From G965215045 sp965215045 (lineage in GTDB: Bacteria > Pseudomonadota > Gammaproteobacteria > JABABF01): a DNA stretch of 64,000 nucleotides. The translations under genes and the position numbers were made by a program. The stretch is from positions 992,001-1,056,000 of the forward strand of contig OZ244031.1 of the NCBI GenBank assembly GCA_965215045.1, read 5' to 3'. This document shows, piece after piece, positions 8,238-17,042 of this stretch; the stretch's first letter is position 1, and each line of letters starts with the position of its first letter. The notes under the pieces were generated by a model that was not told the origin of the DNA, made no database searches, and was given only the letters and a program-made list of their open reading frames with translations.

Positions 8238-8984
8238 ATGCGCGAGGAACAGCCCACCCATTTCGGTTTTCGCAAGGTCAGTGCGGCGGAGAAAACCCGC
8301 CTGGTCGGGGGGGTCTTCGATTCCGTTGCCGAACGCTACGACCTGATGAACGACCTGATGTCGCTGGGCATCCACCGGCTGTGGAAACGCGCGGCGCTGG
8401 AATTCTCCGCGGTGCGTCCCGGTCACAAGGTCCTGGACCTGGCCGGGGGCACGGGGGACCTGGCGGCACTGTTCGCCCCGCGCGTCCGGCCCGGGGGGCG
8501 TGTCACGGTCGCCGATATCAATGAGCGCATGCTGCGCCGGGGGCGCGAGCGGCTGTGCAACCGGGGCGTGGGCGCGGAATTGTTTTTCGTCGGTGCGGAC
8601 GGTGAGCACCTGCCTTTTGGCGATGGCGGTTTCGACCTGCTCAGCATTGCTTTCGGCCTGCGCAACATCACCGACAAGGCGGCGGCCCTGGGCGAGATGC
8701 ACCGGGTGCTGCGACCCGGCGGCCGGCTGCTGATCCTGGAGTTCTCGCGTCCCGTGCTGCCCCTGCTGGACAAGCTCTACGACGCCTGGTCGTACGCGGT
8801 GCTGCCGCGGCTGGGCAAGTGGGTGGCCCGCGATGCAGACAGCTACCGCTACCTGGTCGAGTCAATCCGCGTGCATCCCGCACAGGAGGAACTGCAGCAG
8901 ATGGCACTCGACGCCGGCTTCAGCAGCTGTCGCTATCGCAATCTCAGCGGCGGCATTGTCGCCGTGCATTACGGCGTCCGCTGA
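8238..8984 (+). CDS. ubiE: Demethylmenaquinone/2-polyprenyl-6-methoxy-benzoquinol methyltransferase UbiE
   Basis: 248 residues. UbiE adds the C-methyl group in ubiquinone (and menaquinone) biosynthesis using AdoMet. The start has FGFRKVSAAEKTRLVGGVF, followed by the UbiE signature YDLMNDLMSLGIHRLWK near 35-50, AdoMet motif DLAGGTGDLA near 62-71, and the second signature RVLRPGGRLLILEFSRP near 160. The ATG at 8238 has GGAG at 8222. It lies 25 bases after hslU, so it is likely in the same transcript; ubiE next to hslVU is a gammaproteobacterial arrangement. A hairpin terminator follows. Confidence 0.95.
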   Translation: MREEQPTHFGFRKVSAAEKTRLVGGVFDSVAERYDLMNDLMSLGIHRLWKRAALEFSAVRPGHKVLDLAGGTGDLAALFAPRVRPGGRVTVADINERMLRRGRERLCNRGVGAELFFVGADGEHLPFGDGGFDLLSIAFGLRNITDKAAALGEMHRVLRPGGRLLILEFSRPVLPLLDKLYDAWSYAVLPRLGKWVARDADSYRYLVESIRVHPAQEELQQMALDAGFSSCRYRNLSGGIVAVHYGVR

Positions 8985-9007
8985 GAACGCCGGACACCCA
9001 GTGGCCC

Positions 9008-9039
9008 GCGCCTCCCGCACGATGCGGGGGCGCAGTTTT
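9008..9039. terminator. Bidirectional-looking intrinsic terminator after ubiE
   Basis: GCGCC-T-CCCGCA at 9008-9019, loop CGA, then TGCGGG-GGCGC at 9023-9033 form an 11-bp stem with one bulge. AGTTTT follows on the plus strand. It sits between ubiE and the convergent decarboxylase-like gene. The T-run is short (four). Confidence 0.6.
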
Positions 9040-9053
9040 GCAAATAGCCGGTT

Positions 9054-9842
9054 TCAGGCTACGGGTCGCGGGGCACCGTTCTGTCCCGGCCAGCGCGAAC
9101 CGCTGATCACGTCCACGAAAGGCAGGAAGGCCTTGGGGTCCAGCTTGCCGGCCAGGGTGATCTTGCGGTCGCGGAAAATCGGCGTCCACAGGTGTGCGGA
9201 GACCTGTTCCCGCAGGGGCAATTTTTCCTTGAGCGGGTCCCACGGGCTTTCATGCAGGGTCAGGGTGCCTTCGAGCTTCTCCAGGTGCTGGGTGCCGTAG
9301 GAGCTGTGCACATGCACCACGTGCGGGGGGAAGTCGTACGCATCGCTGGGGCCGACGCCGACTGCGCGCGAGACCTTGATCCACCATTCGTGTTGCTCGT
9401 GATCTTCGGGTATCGGCTCGACGCTGGCCACCTTCCCCTGGAACTCGACGAAGGTATAGCCGTGGTGCACACAACGTGCGACCACTTGGTCTTCGTGCCG
9501 GTAGAAGGTTGTATCGCAGGGATACTTGGGCTGCCCGTTCATCTCCTGGCTAATGAAGATCGCGGATTCCTGGTCGATGCCGTAGCCCAGCGTGTACTCG
9601 CCGTCGATGCCGTCGTAGCGGGCATCCACGGAGCTCACGATACCGTATTCCGGTACATCGGGCACCGGGAAATTGTAGATCGTCAGGTTGACGTTGGGCT
9701 CTTTGCCCGGTTCGATCCCCGGCGGCAAAAGCGCGGCGATCTTGTCCGGGTCGGTCCGATACACGATTTTGAGCATCGGCCAGTTTCTGATGTCGGCGGC
9801 CGTGATTTGCGGCGCACCGTTGTTGCCATTGTTTGCGTTCAT
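9054..9842 (-). CDS. Acetoacetate decarboxylase family protein
   Basis: 262 residues, soluble. The ADC fold is suggested by an early IAALLPPGIEPG segment, E100-M-N-G-Q-P-K106-Y-P, where Lys106 would be the Schiff-base lysine of ADC enzymes, and a C-terminal domain rich in beta structure. The family includes acetoacetate decarboxylase and many aldolase- or dehydratase-like relatives acting on keto acids, so the reaction here is open. It is the last gene of a leftward set (Rieske oxygenase, amidohydrolase, SDR, this gene), which suggests a step late in breakdown of a cyclic compound. It begins with ATG at 9842, 42 bases from the SDR stop. Confidence 0.75.
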   Translation of the reverse strand: MNANNGNNGAPQITAADIRNWPMLKIVYRTDPDKIAALLPPGIEPGKEPNVNLTIYNFPVPDVPEYGIVSSVDARYDGIDGEYTLGYGIDQESAIFISQEMNGQPKYPCDTTFYRHEDQVVARCVHHGYTFVEFQGKVASVEPIPEDHEQHEWWIKVSRAVGVGPSDAYDFPPHVVHVHSSYGTQHLEKLEGTLTLHESPWDPLKEKLPLREQVSAHLWTPIFRDRKITLAGKLDPKAFLPFVDVISGSRWPGQNGAPRPVA

Positions 9843-9884
9843 CTGGGTCTCTCCCTTATGCGTGTGACAAAAAAACTTTGGCGC

Positions 9885-10766
9885 TCAATCCCCGGAACGA
9901 TGAGCGATCGGCGTTTTGCGCCCCAGGATCATGTCGGCGCGTTCGCGAATCTTCTGCTCGTGTTCTTCGGTGAGCTCCATTAACCAGAAATCCCCTTTTT
10001 CAATGCCCTTCACCGCCCGGGCCGCGACTTCGTCGGGGTGCGTGAATTCGAGTTCGATGTCGTACTCGGCGGCCATTTTTTTCATGTCCTCGACGGACTG
10101 GATGCCGGAATCCTGTTCCGTCCCCTCCTTTTTCAGGTGTTCCGGGCGCACGCGGTCCGAGTTGAAAATGCCGGTTTCGACGATATGCGGACCGGGAAAC
10201 AGGGCGTGCACCCTGATGGGTGCTTCCAGGGCCTCGACCTGGTGAAACAGGTTCTCGGTGATCGCCTGGACGGCCGCCTTGCTGGCGGTGTAAATCGGCG
10301 CGTCCTGCAGCACTATGAAGGCACCGTTGCCGGAGCCGGTAATGATGAAACGCGCCTCTTCGTTCTGTTCAACCAGCAGTGGCATGAACGCGTTGATGCA
10401 GTGAATCACGCCCCACACGTTGACATCGAAGCTCCACTGCCAGTCCTTCACCGAGTATTCCCACATCGCCCCGGCCTCGCCGGCACCGATGCCGGCATTG
10501 GCAAACACCAGGTGCACGGCACCGAACGCCGCGCGGCTTTTTTCCGCCAGGGCGGCGCAACTTTCCGCGGAACTGACATCGCAGAATTCATGGCTTGCGC
10601 GGATGTCTTCCGCCGCGAGTTCAGTGGTGACGGTCTGCAGGGCGTCCTGGTCCACGTCGGCGATCATCACCCGGGCACCCCGGCGGCCCAGGGCAAACGC
10701 CAGGGAGCGCCCGACACCGCTTGCGCCACCGGTAATCACGGCGACCTTGTCCTGGAAATCTTGCAT
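9885..10766 (-). CDS. Short-chain dehydrogenase/reductase
   Basis: 293 residues. A classical SDR: the nucleotide-binding T12-G-G-A-S-G-V-G19, the N90-A-G92 strand motif, S145, and Y159-T-A-S-K163 as the catalytic Ser-Tyr-Lys set. The sequence D39 after IADVD suggests NAD rather than NADP preference. The C-terminal extension (residues about 215-293) is acidic and charged and longer than in minimal 250-residue SDRs. The substrate is unknown; its operon partners suggest oxidation of an alcohol in a catabolic route. It starts at 10766, 18 bases after the amidohydrolase stop. Confidence 0.88.
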   Translation of the reverse strand: MQDFQDKVAVITGGASGVGRSLAFALGRRGARVMIADVDQDALQTVTTELAAEDIRASHEFCDVSSAESCAALAEKSRAAFGAVHLVFANAGIGAGEAGAMWEYSVKDWQWSFDVNVWGVIHCINAFMPLLVEQNEEARFIITGSGNGAFIVLQDAPIYTASKAAVQAITENLFHQVEALEAPIRVHALFPGPHIVETGIFNSDRVRPEHLKKEGTEQDSGIQSVEDMKKMAAEYDIELEFTHPDEVAARAVKGIEKGDFWLMELTEEHEQKIRERADMILGRKTPIAHRSGD

Positions 10767-10784
10767 GTTCCTGCTCGCCAGGGC

Positions 10785-12002
10785 TCAGGCCGCCTGGAAT
10801 TCCTCCCGGGCCGGGCCGATGCGCTCGGCGATCGGCGCAATTTTTTCCCGCTCCAGGCCGTAGAAACGCAGGGCGTTCTCGCCCAGGAAGGCGGCGATCT
10901 CATCGTCCGGCAGGCCCTGGAAGGTGTCGACCATCTGCTTGCGGGAGTGTGGCCACGCGCCTTCCGGGTGCGGGTAATCCGTGCCCCACATCAGTTGCGG
11001 CAGGCCGATTTCATGGCGCAGTTCGACATCCCGGCGCAGGATGCAACTGGCACCCACGGCGACGTTGCGGCGGAAATACTCGGAGGGTGCCATCGACAGG
11101 TGGGCGTGAAAATTACCCAGCTTGCGGGCGAATTCGACGCCGCTGTAATTGTGGTCCAGCAGTTTCACCCAGGACGGCAGGGTCCAGCAAGTGCCGGTTT
11201 CCGTGACCACGACCTTGAGCTGCGGGAACTTTTCAAACACGCCGCCCCAGATCATGAAGGTCAGCGGCCGGAAGGTCCAGAACACCACCTCCGAGACGTA
11301 AATGCCCATGGCGCCGATAAAGTCCGGGTCGCTTTCCTCCGGCCACTTGGGGCCGAAAAACTGGCTGTGCGGGGCACCGCCGGAATGGAAATGCACGATC
11401 AGTCCCAGGTCCTGGCAGGCTTCCCAGAACGGGTGATAGCGCGCGTGGTGATAACCGGGGTGATCGTAGGTCAGGTTTGGCAGCAACACGCCCCGCAGGC
11501 CGTTTTCATGGGCCCGGCGCGCCTCGGCGATGCCTTCCTCCACGTCCCACAACAGGGGCACGCTGGCGATCCCGATGTGACGCACCGGGTCCGGGGACAG
11601 AAATTCGGCCAGCCAGCGGTTGTGCGCCCGGGCCCCGGCCCATTGCAGCTCGGGGTCGATGTCTGCGTGTGCGGGCAGGCCCAGCCCGGCGGCAAACGGG
11701 GGAGAATTGTGCTCGGTGACGCCATCGGGGAACACGACCTCGACTGCCACGCCATCGCCGTCCAGCACCTTGAGACGCTGCTCGTAGTCCCAGGCACCGG
11801 TCAGTCCCTCGCCGCATCCCGCGCGCCACTCTTCGTTAATATCCTTGATCAGGAAACTGTCGGAGGCGCGGCCGGCCATGTCGAGCTCCACGGGGACCGC
11901 CAGGTCCATGGTCTCCCGGTACTTGGGGTCCACGTAGTCCCGGTACTGCGCCATCGGCAGGCCCGCATGGCAGTCCGAGGAGATGACAATGTACTTGCTC
12001 AT
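10785..12002 (-). CDS. Amidohydrolase family 2 (metal-dependent TIM-barrel hydrolase/decarboxylase)
   Basis: 405 residues from the ATG at 12002, which has GGGAGA eight bases upstream; a second ATG at 12020 would place that site inside the gene. The metal-binding D10-C-H12 is in YIVISSDCHAG, the H-x-H-like HFHSGG lies mid-protein, and the late metal Asp is in GTDYPHPEG. Amidohydrolase-2 proteins include ACMSD-like decarboxylases and hydrolases of ring-cleavage products. Clustered with a Rieske oxygenase, an SDR and an ADC-family enzyme, it probably acts on a ring-derived intermediate; the exact reaction is not determinable. Confidence 0.82.
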   Translation of the reverse strand: MSKYIVISSDCHAGLPMAQYRDYVDPKYRETMDLAVPVELDMAGRASDSFLIKDINEEWRAGCGEGLTGAWDYEQRLKVLDGDGVAVEVVFPDGVTEHNSPPFAAGLGLPAHADIDPELQWAGARAHNRWLAEFLSPDPVRHIGIASVPLLWDVEEGIAEARRAHENGLRGVLLPNLTYDHPGYHHARYHPFWEACQDLGLIVHFHSGGAPHSQFFGPKWPEESDPDFIGAMGIYVSEVVFWTFRPLTFMIWGGVFEKFPQLKVVVTETGTCWTLPSWVKLLDHNYSGVEFARKLGNFHAHLSMAPSEYFRRNVAVGASCILRRDVELRHEIGLPQLMWGTDYPHPEGAWPHSRKQMVDTFQGLPDDEIAAFLGENALRFYGLEREKIAPIAERIGPAREEFQAA

Positions 12003-12028
12003 AACCGGTATCTCCCGCATTCAATGCT

Positions 12029-12997
12029 TCACGCTTCGATGTAAAACTGTTTAAACCACTTGCGGTACTGGGCGATGGGGCCGTCGCCATCACACAGCAC
12101 CGGGTTGGGTTGGTACTGCTTTTCCTGCCATATCGGCACGTCATCCAGCACGCCCTCGGTGATGCCCTTGAGCACCGACTGACCCATGGCGTCTTCTTCG
12201 ATATTGTCGCTGAGTGCCAGTTGCCAGCGCAGTATCGTGGTTTCCTCTTCCACGGGCGTGGTGGCGTTGTACATGACGAATTCACCCACCTCGCCATTGA
12301 CGCCGACCAGTCCCTTGGCTCGCAGGGAAACACTGCCGGGACCGTGGGTCAGGCGGTCCAGGCGGTACTCGGTCTCCGGCGAAACTTCGTCGGGCAGCCG
12401 TTCCTCGTTGGGGGTGGCCATCGAGTAGGAAAACTTGATCGGGCCCTTCATCTCCGCGATGGTCTCGCGAAAGGCCCGCGAATTGTGCACGTAGGGGAAA
12501 TGCGCCTGGTCGACATCGTTTTCGGCGATCTCCTGGACGCAGGTCGGCAGTTCGAATTCGCAGTAATGCACCTTGCCCCAGCCCTCGCCGTTGCCATCGA
12601 AAGCGTCGACAACCTGCACCTCGAAGTGCGGCTCCTTGCCCTCGGGGTGGTGCCAGCCCATGATCATGCCATTGCGCTCGATGACGGGAATGGTCTCGTT
12701 GCGGGCGCGTGGCGGGATTTTCTTGGCGTAGGGAATGTTCACGCACTGGCCGCTGCAGTTAAACTCCCAGTGATGGAAGGGGCATTGCAGCGTCTCGCCG
12801 ACCACCGTGCCCTGGTGCAGGGCGGCACCCAGATGCGGACAATAGTTGTTCATGGCACTGACCGTGCCGCTCTCGGTGCGGAACACGACCAGGTCGCGGG
12901 CGCAAAAGCGCACCTTCTTTAATTCGCCCGGTTTGAGCTCATGGCTGTAGCACAAACCAAACCAGCCGAGTGGAATGGGAAAAGGGAAACGCGCCAT
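12029..12997 (-). CDS. Rieske non-heme iron oxygenase, KshA-like
   Basis: 322 residues from the ATG at 12997, preceded by AAGGGGG; longer upstream frames add only promoter sequence. The Rieske cluster ligands are C53-P-H55 and C72-P-F-H75, spaced as in the CxH...CxxH family. The mononuclear iron site is N160-D-V-D163-Q-A-H166-F-P-Y-V-H171, an H-x4-H pattern close to 3-ketosteroid 9alpha-hydroxylase oxygenase (KshA) and related single-subunit oxygenases. These need a separate reductase, which is not in this window. It is the first gene of the leftward four-gene set. Steroid or terpenoid hydroxylation is an inference from the motif spacing, not a proof of substrate. Confidence 0.8.
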   Translation of the reverse strand: MARFPFPIPLGWFGLCYSHELKPGELKKVRFCARDLVVFRTESGTVSAMNNYCPHLGAALHQGTVVGETLQCPFHHWEFNCSGQCVNIPYAKKIPPRARNETIPVIERNGMIMGWHHPEGKEPHFEVQVVDAFDGNGEGWGKVHYCEFELPTCVQEIAENDVDQAHFPYVHNSRAFRETIAEMKGPIKFSYSMATPNEERLPDEVSPETEYRLDRLTHGPGSVSLRAKGLVGVNGEVGEFVMYNATTPVEEETTILRWQLALSDNIEEDAMGQSVLKGITEGVLDDVPIWQEKQYQPNPVLCDGDGPIAQYRKWFKQFYIEA

Positions 12998-13154
12998 GGT
13001 GGAATTACCCCCTTGAATACTCGTGGCTATAGTTATACCGCAATTTACAATCCTATCATAGATTGAGCGGGCCCCGGAATACGGCGACCCGGCTGTATGA
13101 CAAAATACTACCCCCTCCTGGCCCGGCGACAAGGCGTCTCTCCCTCGAGCTCCC
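12998..13154. promoter_or_regulatory. AT-rich divergent promoter region
   Basis: This 157-base gap separates the leftward Rieske operon from the rightward glycosyltransferase. It is locally AT-rich (about 13020-13065) with several TATA-like hexamers on both strands, but no pair with good -35/-10 spacing stands out. Promoters for both directions most likely lie here. Confidence 0.35.
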
Positions 13155-16100
13155 ATGCAGACTGCCGCACCACCCATTTTTGTTTTTCACCCGCAACAGC
13201 CGGCGCCCGGGGTGCCCTCCGTGCGGTGCCAACTCGATGCCCTCTCCCTGGCATACACCCCGGTCCAGCTGCTCTCCAACCCGGAATGCACGCCAGGGAC
13301 GCTGGCAGAAAAATACGGGGAGCATATTTTCAGCCTCGCAAACAACCCGTACCGGGAGATGTCCGTGGCCGTCATGGCCCGCCTGCTCGCGTATTGCCAG
13401 GCCTTCCAACGGATGGAGGAACAGGGCATCGAACTGGCCTGTTTCCTGGAGGAAGAACTGGAGCTGGGCGAAGACTTTCCCGCGCTGTTGCAGGCACCGG
13501 GGATATTGCAGGGCACCTGGGATATCCTCGTGCTGGAGGGTGCCGACCCCGATGCCCGGCTCGCACTGCACTGGCGCAAATTTCTTCGTTTCCAGCATTT
13601 CCGCACCACGCGCTTGCTGCGCCTGCCGTCTGCGGTCCCGGGCTGCCTGGTGCGCCGCCCTGCAGCCCGGGTGCTCCGGTCCCTGGCCCTGCCGCTCCGG
13701 GCCCCGCTCACCCGGTGCCTGGGAGACGACGCGTACCGCTACGGGGTGCGCCTGGCCACCCTGCGACCGGCCGTCCTGTGCGCGGCAGAAACCCGAAGCG
13801 GACAGGAGCTGCAGCCCGCCGGGGACGCAGAGGCGACCTGGAATGATTTTCTCGCCGCCAACTATTCCGCGGAATACGTCCGTTTCCTGCAGGACCATGT
13901 TTTTGTGCCGATGCCCGGCTTGCGTGCCCGGCTGCGCAAGCTGTTCTTGGGTCTGCCGGGAATTGGCGCGCTGTACCGCCGCATAGAGGCCGCACAAGAA
14001 TGGCTGAAACACCGGGGCCCGTCCCGGGAACGCCCCCGGTCTCTTCCCGACCACCCGTCTCCGGCACCGCCACTGGAGACGGGTGCTGCCGACCCGTGGA
14101 AAGTCGCCGTGATCATCCCGCTCTTCAACCGGGAAGCATTCATTCTCCCGGTGCTCCAGAACCTGGCACAGCAAACCCGGGCACCGCAATGCCTGGTCGT
14201 GGTCGATGATGGTTCTACCGACGACAGCACCCGCGTGGTGCAGGAGTATTTCGACCGTGCCGATTTGCCTTTCCGCGCGGAGCTGGTGCGCTGCCCGGAA
14301 AACCGGGGCGCAGCAGCCGCTCGCAATCGGGGGCTTGCGCACATCGACGATTGTGACTTTGTATATTTCCTGGACTCCGATGATTTCCCGCACCGCGACT
14401 TCCTGCGCCGGGCCGTCCCCCGCCTGGCACAAGAGCCCGACGCAATTGCTCTCAGCGGTGACCGGATCATGCAGGAAGGAGTCTCGACGCGCTTTGCCAG
14501 CAGCCACAAGTTGCCGGAGAACCCGGTTTCATGGTTCTTGTTGCAGGGTGCCGGCATTGCTTCGGCCACCTTGTTTCGCCGTTCGGCCCTCGAGCGAGCG
14601 GGAAGCTTCAATGAGAATCTTCCAACCGGCCACGACACCGATTTATTTCACCGCCTGGCCCTACAGGGAAAGTGGCTGTACCTGCCCGGTGCCCCGGTGG
14701 CAATCCTGCGCTTTCCGGACCAGGACAACCTGTTCAAATATTATGCCTCGGACTTCAAGCTGAAATGGACGTACATCTGGGAAAACAATTGGCATCGCCT
14801 GGGGGGGAGACGGCACCTCGCTTCACTGATGCGGCACCGGTTTGCCACTGCATGGTACGAGAGCGGGGAGCAACTGCACAGGCAAAAACAATTTGTCCGG
14901 GCCAATGAATGCTTCCGCCGTTCCCTGGCCTGTCAATTTTCGCTCCGCGCCCTGCTGCACCTGAAAGCACCCGGGCTCCCCTCTGTGCCGCTGCTCGCCA
15001 GGGCCGGCCTGCGCTTCCTGTCGCACCAGTTCCTGCAACGGCTGGCCCCGGTGGTAGAGGATGCAGGGACCACTGCCCTGGTCCGGGGTACCAAGACAAG
15101 GCCCGTCCGCCGTCCGTCAACAACAGTTCCACCACCCATTTTTGTTTTTCATCCGCAGCAATCGCTTGACGGGGGGCCTTCCACCAGGTGCCAACTGGAA
15201 AGCTTCTCCCTGGAATACACGCCTGTTCCAACGCACGGTGACACGCCGCTGGCATTGGCGGGAACCTACGGGGCGCATATTTTTTGTCCCGCGGGGAACC
15301 CCTACCGGGCGATGTCCCCCGACGACGTCGCCCGGGTTCCCGCGCATTGCCAGGTCTTCCAACGTATGGAGGAACAGAACATCAAGCTCGCCTGTCTGCT
15401 GGAAGAGGGGCTGACATTGGGCGAGGATTTCCCCGCATTGTTGCAGACACCGGAAGTGTTGCACGGCAACTGGGATGTGCTCGTGCTGGGAAGCACCGAC
15501 CCGGGACCCCGCGCCGCATGGCTGCGGCGCAAAACCCGTCTGTACAAAGGCTTCCGCATGGCGCGGCCGATGCATCTCCCGTACCCGGTCCGGGGCTACC
15601 TGGTCCGGCGTCCCGCGGCGCGGATTCTCCGGGCACTGGCCTTACCGGTCCAGGCACCGCTGGGCCAGTGCCTGGAAGACGCGAACCGCTGCGGCGTACG
15701 CCTGCGGTTCCTGCAACCGGCGGTCCTCTCTCCACCGTCCCGGGAGGCCGCACCGAACCGGGAAACGCTGCCGGCGCAAAAGGCGCGCACGGCATGGAAT
15801 GATTTCCTGGCCGCCGTGTATTCCCCGGAATACGTGCATCTGCTGAAAGATACTTCCGCCTGGTCCCGGCACCAGAGATTGTTTCCCCTTTACTTTCTGC
15901 GCCACCATCTCCTGGATTTTCTGCAGACTATCCGCTTGCGAGGCGCCCTGCAGGCGTGCATGGTGCGCTTAGGTCTTGTCTCTCGCCGCCCGTCGCCCGC
16001 ACCCGACCCGGGCATGCCACGGCAGCAGCATGCCACCCCCGACACCGATGCCTTGCGCGTTACCGTGATTCTCCCGCTCTTCAACCGGGAACAATTCGTT

Positions 16101-17042
16101 ATCCCGGTCATTAAGAACCTGGAACGGCAGACCCGGGCACCGCAACACCTGATCGTGGTCGACGACGGTTCTTCGGACAACAGTGCCCGGATGGTGCAGG
16201 AGTATTTCGCCGGTAATCACCAGCTGCCTTTTACAGCGGAATTGTTGCGCCAGGAGCAAAACCACGGCGTTTCTGCGGCGCGCAACCGGGGATTGCTGCA
16301 TGCCGCGGATTGCGATTTCATCTATTTCCTGGACTCGGACGATTTCCCGCCCCGGGACTTTCTGCACCGGGCCGTCTCACACCTGGCGCGAGAACCCGGG
16401 GCGATCGCAGCGAGTTGCGACCAGGTCTTCTGGGGCAGGAACCGGGCCTACCGGCTCCGAAACACGAGGTTGCAGAAAAACCCGCACCTCGATTTTTTAC
16501 TCTACGGGGCGGGCATTGCCTCGGTCACCCTGTTTCGCCGGAGCGTGTTTAGGCGGGCCGGATGGTTTAACGAAAACCTGCCCACGGGAGAAGACACCGA
16601 CCTGTTCGACCGCCTCGCCCGGTGCGGGGAATGGTTGCACCTGCCCGGTGCCCCGGGAATCATGTCGCACCTGCGTGGCGGCCTGTCCCGAAATGAACGT
16701 CTGATTTCCTGGCGTATATGGTCTTATGTGTGGGAAAACAACCTGTATTGCCGGGATGGGGCGCAACACATCCCCGACTCGGCAAAGCGCGACCGTCTCG
16801 CACAGACCTGGTTCCACAGTGGCATCATCTTGTGCAGAAAAAAATTTTTCGAGGAGGCCGCCGAATGCTTTCGCCGTTCCCTGGCCTACCGTTTCTCCGC
16901 GATGCCCCTGTTGTATTTAATGCGCCCGCCGTCGAGACGCAGGGGATTGGGGATTGGGGGGGGGGGGGGGGGGGGGGGGGAGTCAGTCAGCCAGCCAGTC
17001 AGCCGCCTGAGGCCGCATACCGAGGCGGCTTACCGATGGTGA
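13155..17042 (+). CDS. Giant tandem glycosyltransferase: (GT25-like + GT2) x 2
   Basis: 1295 residues made of two homologous halves. Unit 1: a GT25 (LPS-glycosyltransferase)-like domain about 5-215 (PPIFVFHPQQ; MSVAVMARLLAYCQAFQRM; FLEEELELGEDF where GT25 usually has EDD), then a GT2 domain from about 315 (VAVIIPLFNRE, VVVDDGSTDDST, D407-S-D-D). Unit 2 repeats this: GT25-like from about 659 (LLEEGLTLGEDF) and GT2 from about 968 (VTVILPLFNRE, D1060-S-D-D). No membrane segment. It should transfer sugars to a surface polysaccharide. Both GT2 domains keep their DxD-type motifs; the GT25-like parts look degenerate at the acidic motif and may be inactive or recognition modules. The gene ends in a 25-G tract and overlaps convergent ugd by 44 bases. 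The start is a weak-RBS ATG. Confidence 0.82.
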   Translation: MQTAAPPIFVFHPQQPAPGVPSVRCQLDALSLAYTPVQLLSNPECTPGTLAEKYGEHIFSLANNPYREMSVAVMARLLAYCQAFQRMEEQGIELACFLEEELELGEDFPALLQAPGILQGTWDILVLEGADPDARLALHWRKFLRFQHFRTTRLLRLPSAVPGCLVRRPAARVLRSLALPLRAPLTRCLGDDAYRYGVRLATLRPAVLCAAETRSGQELQPAGDAEATWNDFLAANYSAEYVRFLQDHVFVPMPGLRARLRKLFLGLPGIGALYRRIEAAQEWLKHRGPSRERPRSLPDHPSPAPPLETGAADPWKVAVIIPLFNREAFILPVLQNLAQQTRAPQCLVVVDDGSTDDSTRVVQEYFDRADLPFRAELVRCPENRGAAAARNRGLAHIDDCDFVYFLDSDDFPHRDFLRRAVPRLAQEPDAIALSGDRIMQEGVSTRFASSHKLPENPVSWFLLQGAGIASATLFRRSALERAGSFNENLPTGHDTDLFHRLALQGKWLYLPGAPVAILRFPDQDNLFKYYASDFKLKWTYIWENNWHRLGGRRHLASLMRHRFATAWYESGEQLHRQKQFVRANECFRRSLACQFSLRALLHLKAPGLPSVPLLARAGLRFLSHQFLQRLAPVVEDAGTTALVRGTKTRPVRRPSTTVPPPIFVFHPQQSLDGGPSTRCQLESFSLEYTPVPTHGDTPLALAGTYGAHIFCPAGNPYRAMSPDDVARVPAHCQVFQRMEEQNIKLACLLEEGLTLGEDFPALLQTPEVLHGNWDVLVLGSTDPGPRAAWLRRKTRLYKGFRMARPMHLPYPVRGYLVRRPAARILRALALPVQAPLGQCLEDANRCGVRLRFLQPAVLSPPSREAAPNRETLPAQKARTAWNDFLAAVYSPEYVHLLKDTSAWSRHQRLFPLYFLRHHLLDFLQTIRLRGALQACMVRLGLVSRRPSPAPDPGMPRQQHATPDTDALRVTVILPLFNREQFVIPVIKNLERQTRAPQHLIVVDDGSSDNSARMVQEYFAGNHQLPFTAELLRQEQNHGVSAARNRGLLHAADCDFIYFLDSDDFPPRDFLHRAVSHLAREPGAIAASCDQVFWGRNRAYRLRNTRLQKNPHLDFLLYGAGIASVTLFRRSVFRRAGWFNENLPTGEDTDLFDRLARCGEWLHLPGAPGIMSHLRGGLSRNERLISWRIWSYVWENNLYCRDGAQHIPDSAKRDRLAQTWFHSGIILCRKKFFEEAAECFRRSLAYRFSAMPLLYLMRPPSRRRGLGIGGGGGGGGESVSQPVSRLRPHTEAAYRW
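16956..16980. repeat. Poly-G tract, 25 G
   Basis: An uninterrupted run of 25 G follows GGGGATTGGGGATT near the 3' end of the tandem glycosyltransferase gene. At 25 G the frame reads eight Gly codons, then a 20-residue tail to TGA at 17042. At 24 G the frame would stop after nine residues, and at 26 G it would run to TAG at 17047. Slipped-strand changes would therefore swap the C-terminal tail without removing a catalytic domain. A run this long is also easily miscounted in sequencing. Confidence 0.95.
16981..17004. repeat. Imperfect AGYC tetranucleotide repeat (6 units)
   Basis: AGTC AGTC AGCC AGCC AGTC AGCC follows directly after the poly-G tract. It spans the stop codon region of ugd (stop at 16999-17001) and the glycosyltransferase tail. 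Tetranucleotide runs of this kind are classic slippage sites. Confidence 0.85.
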
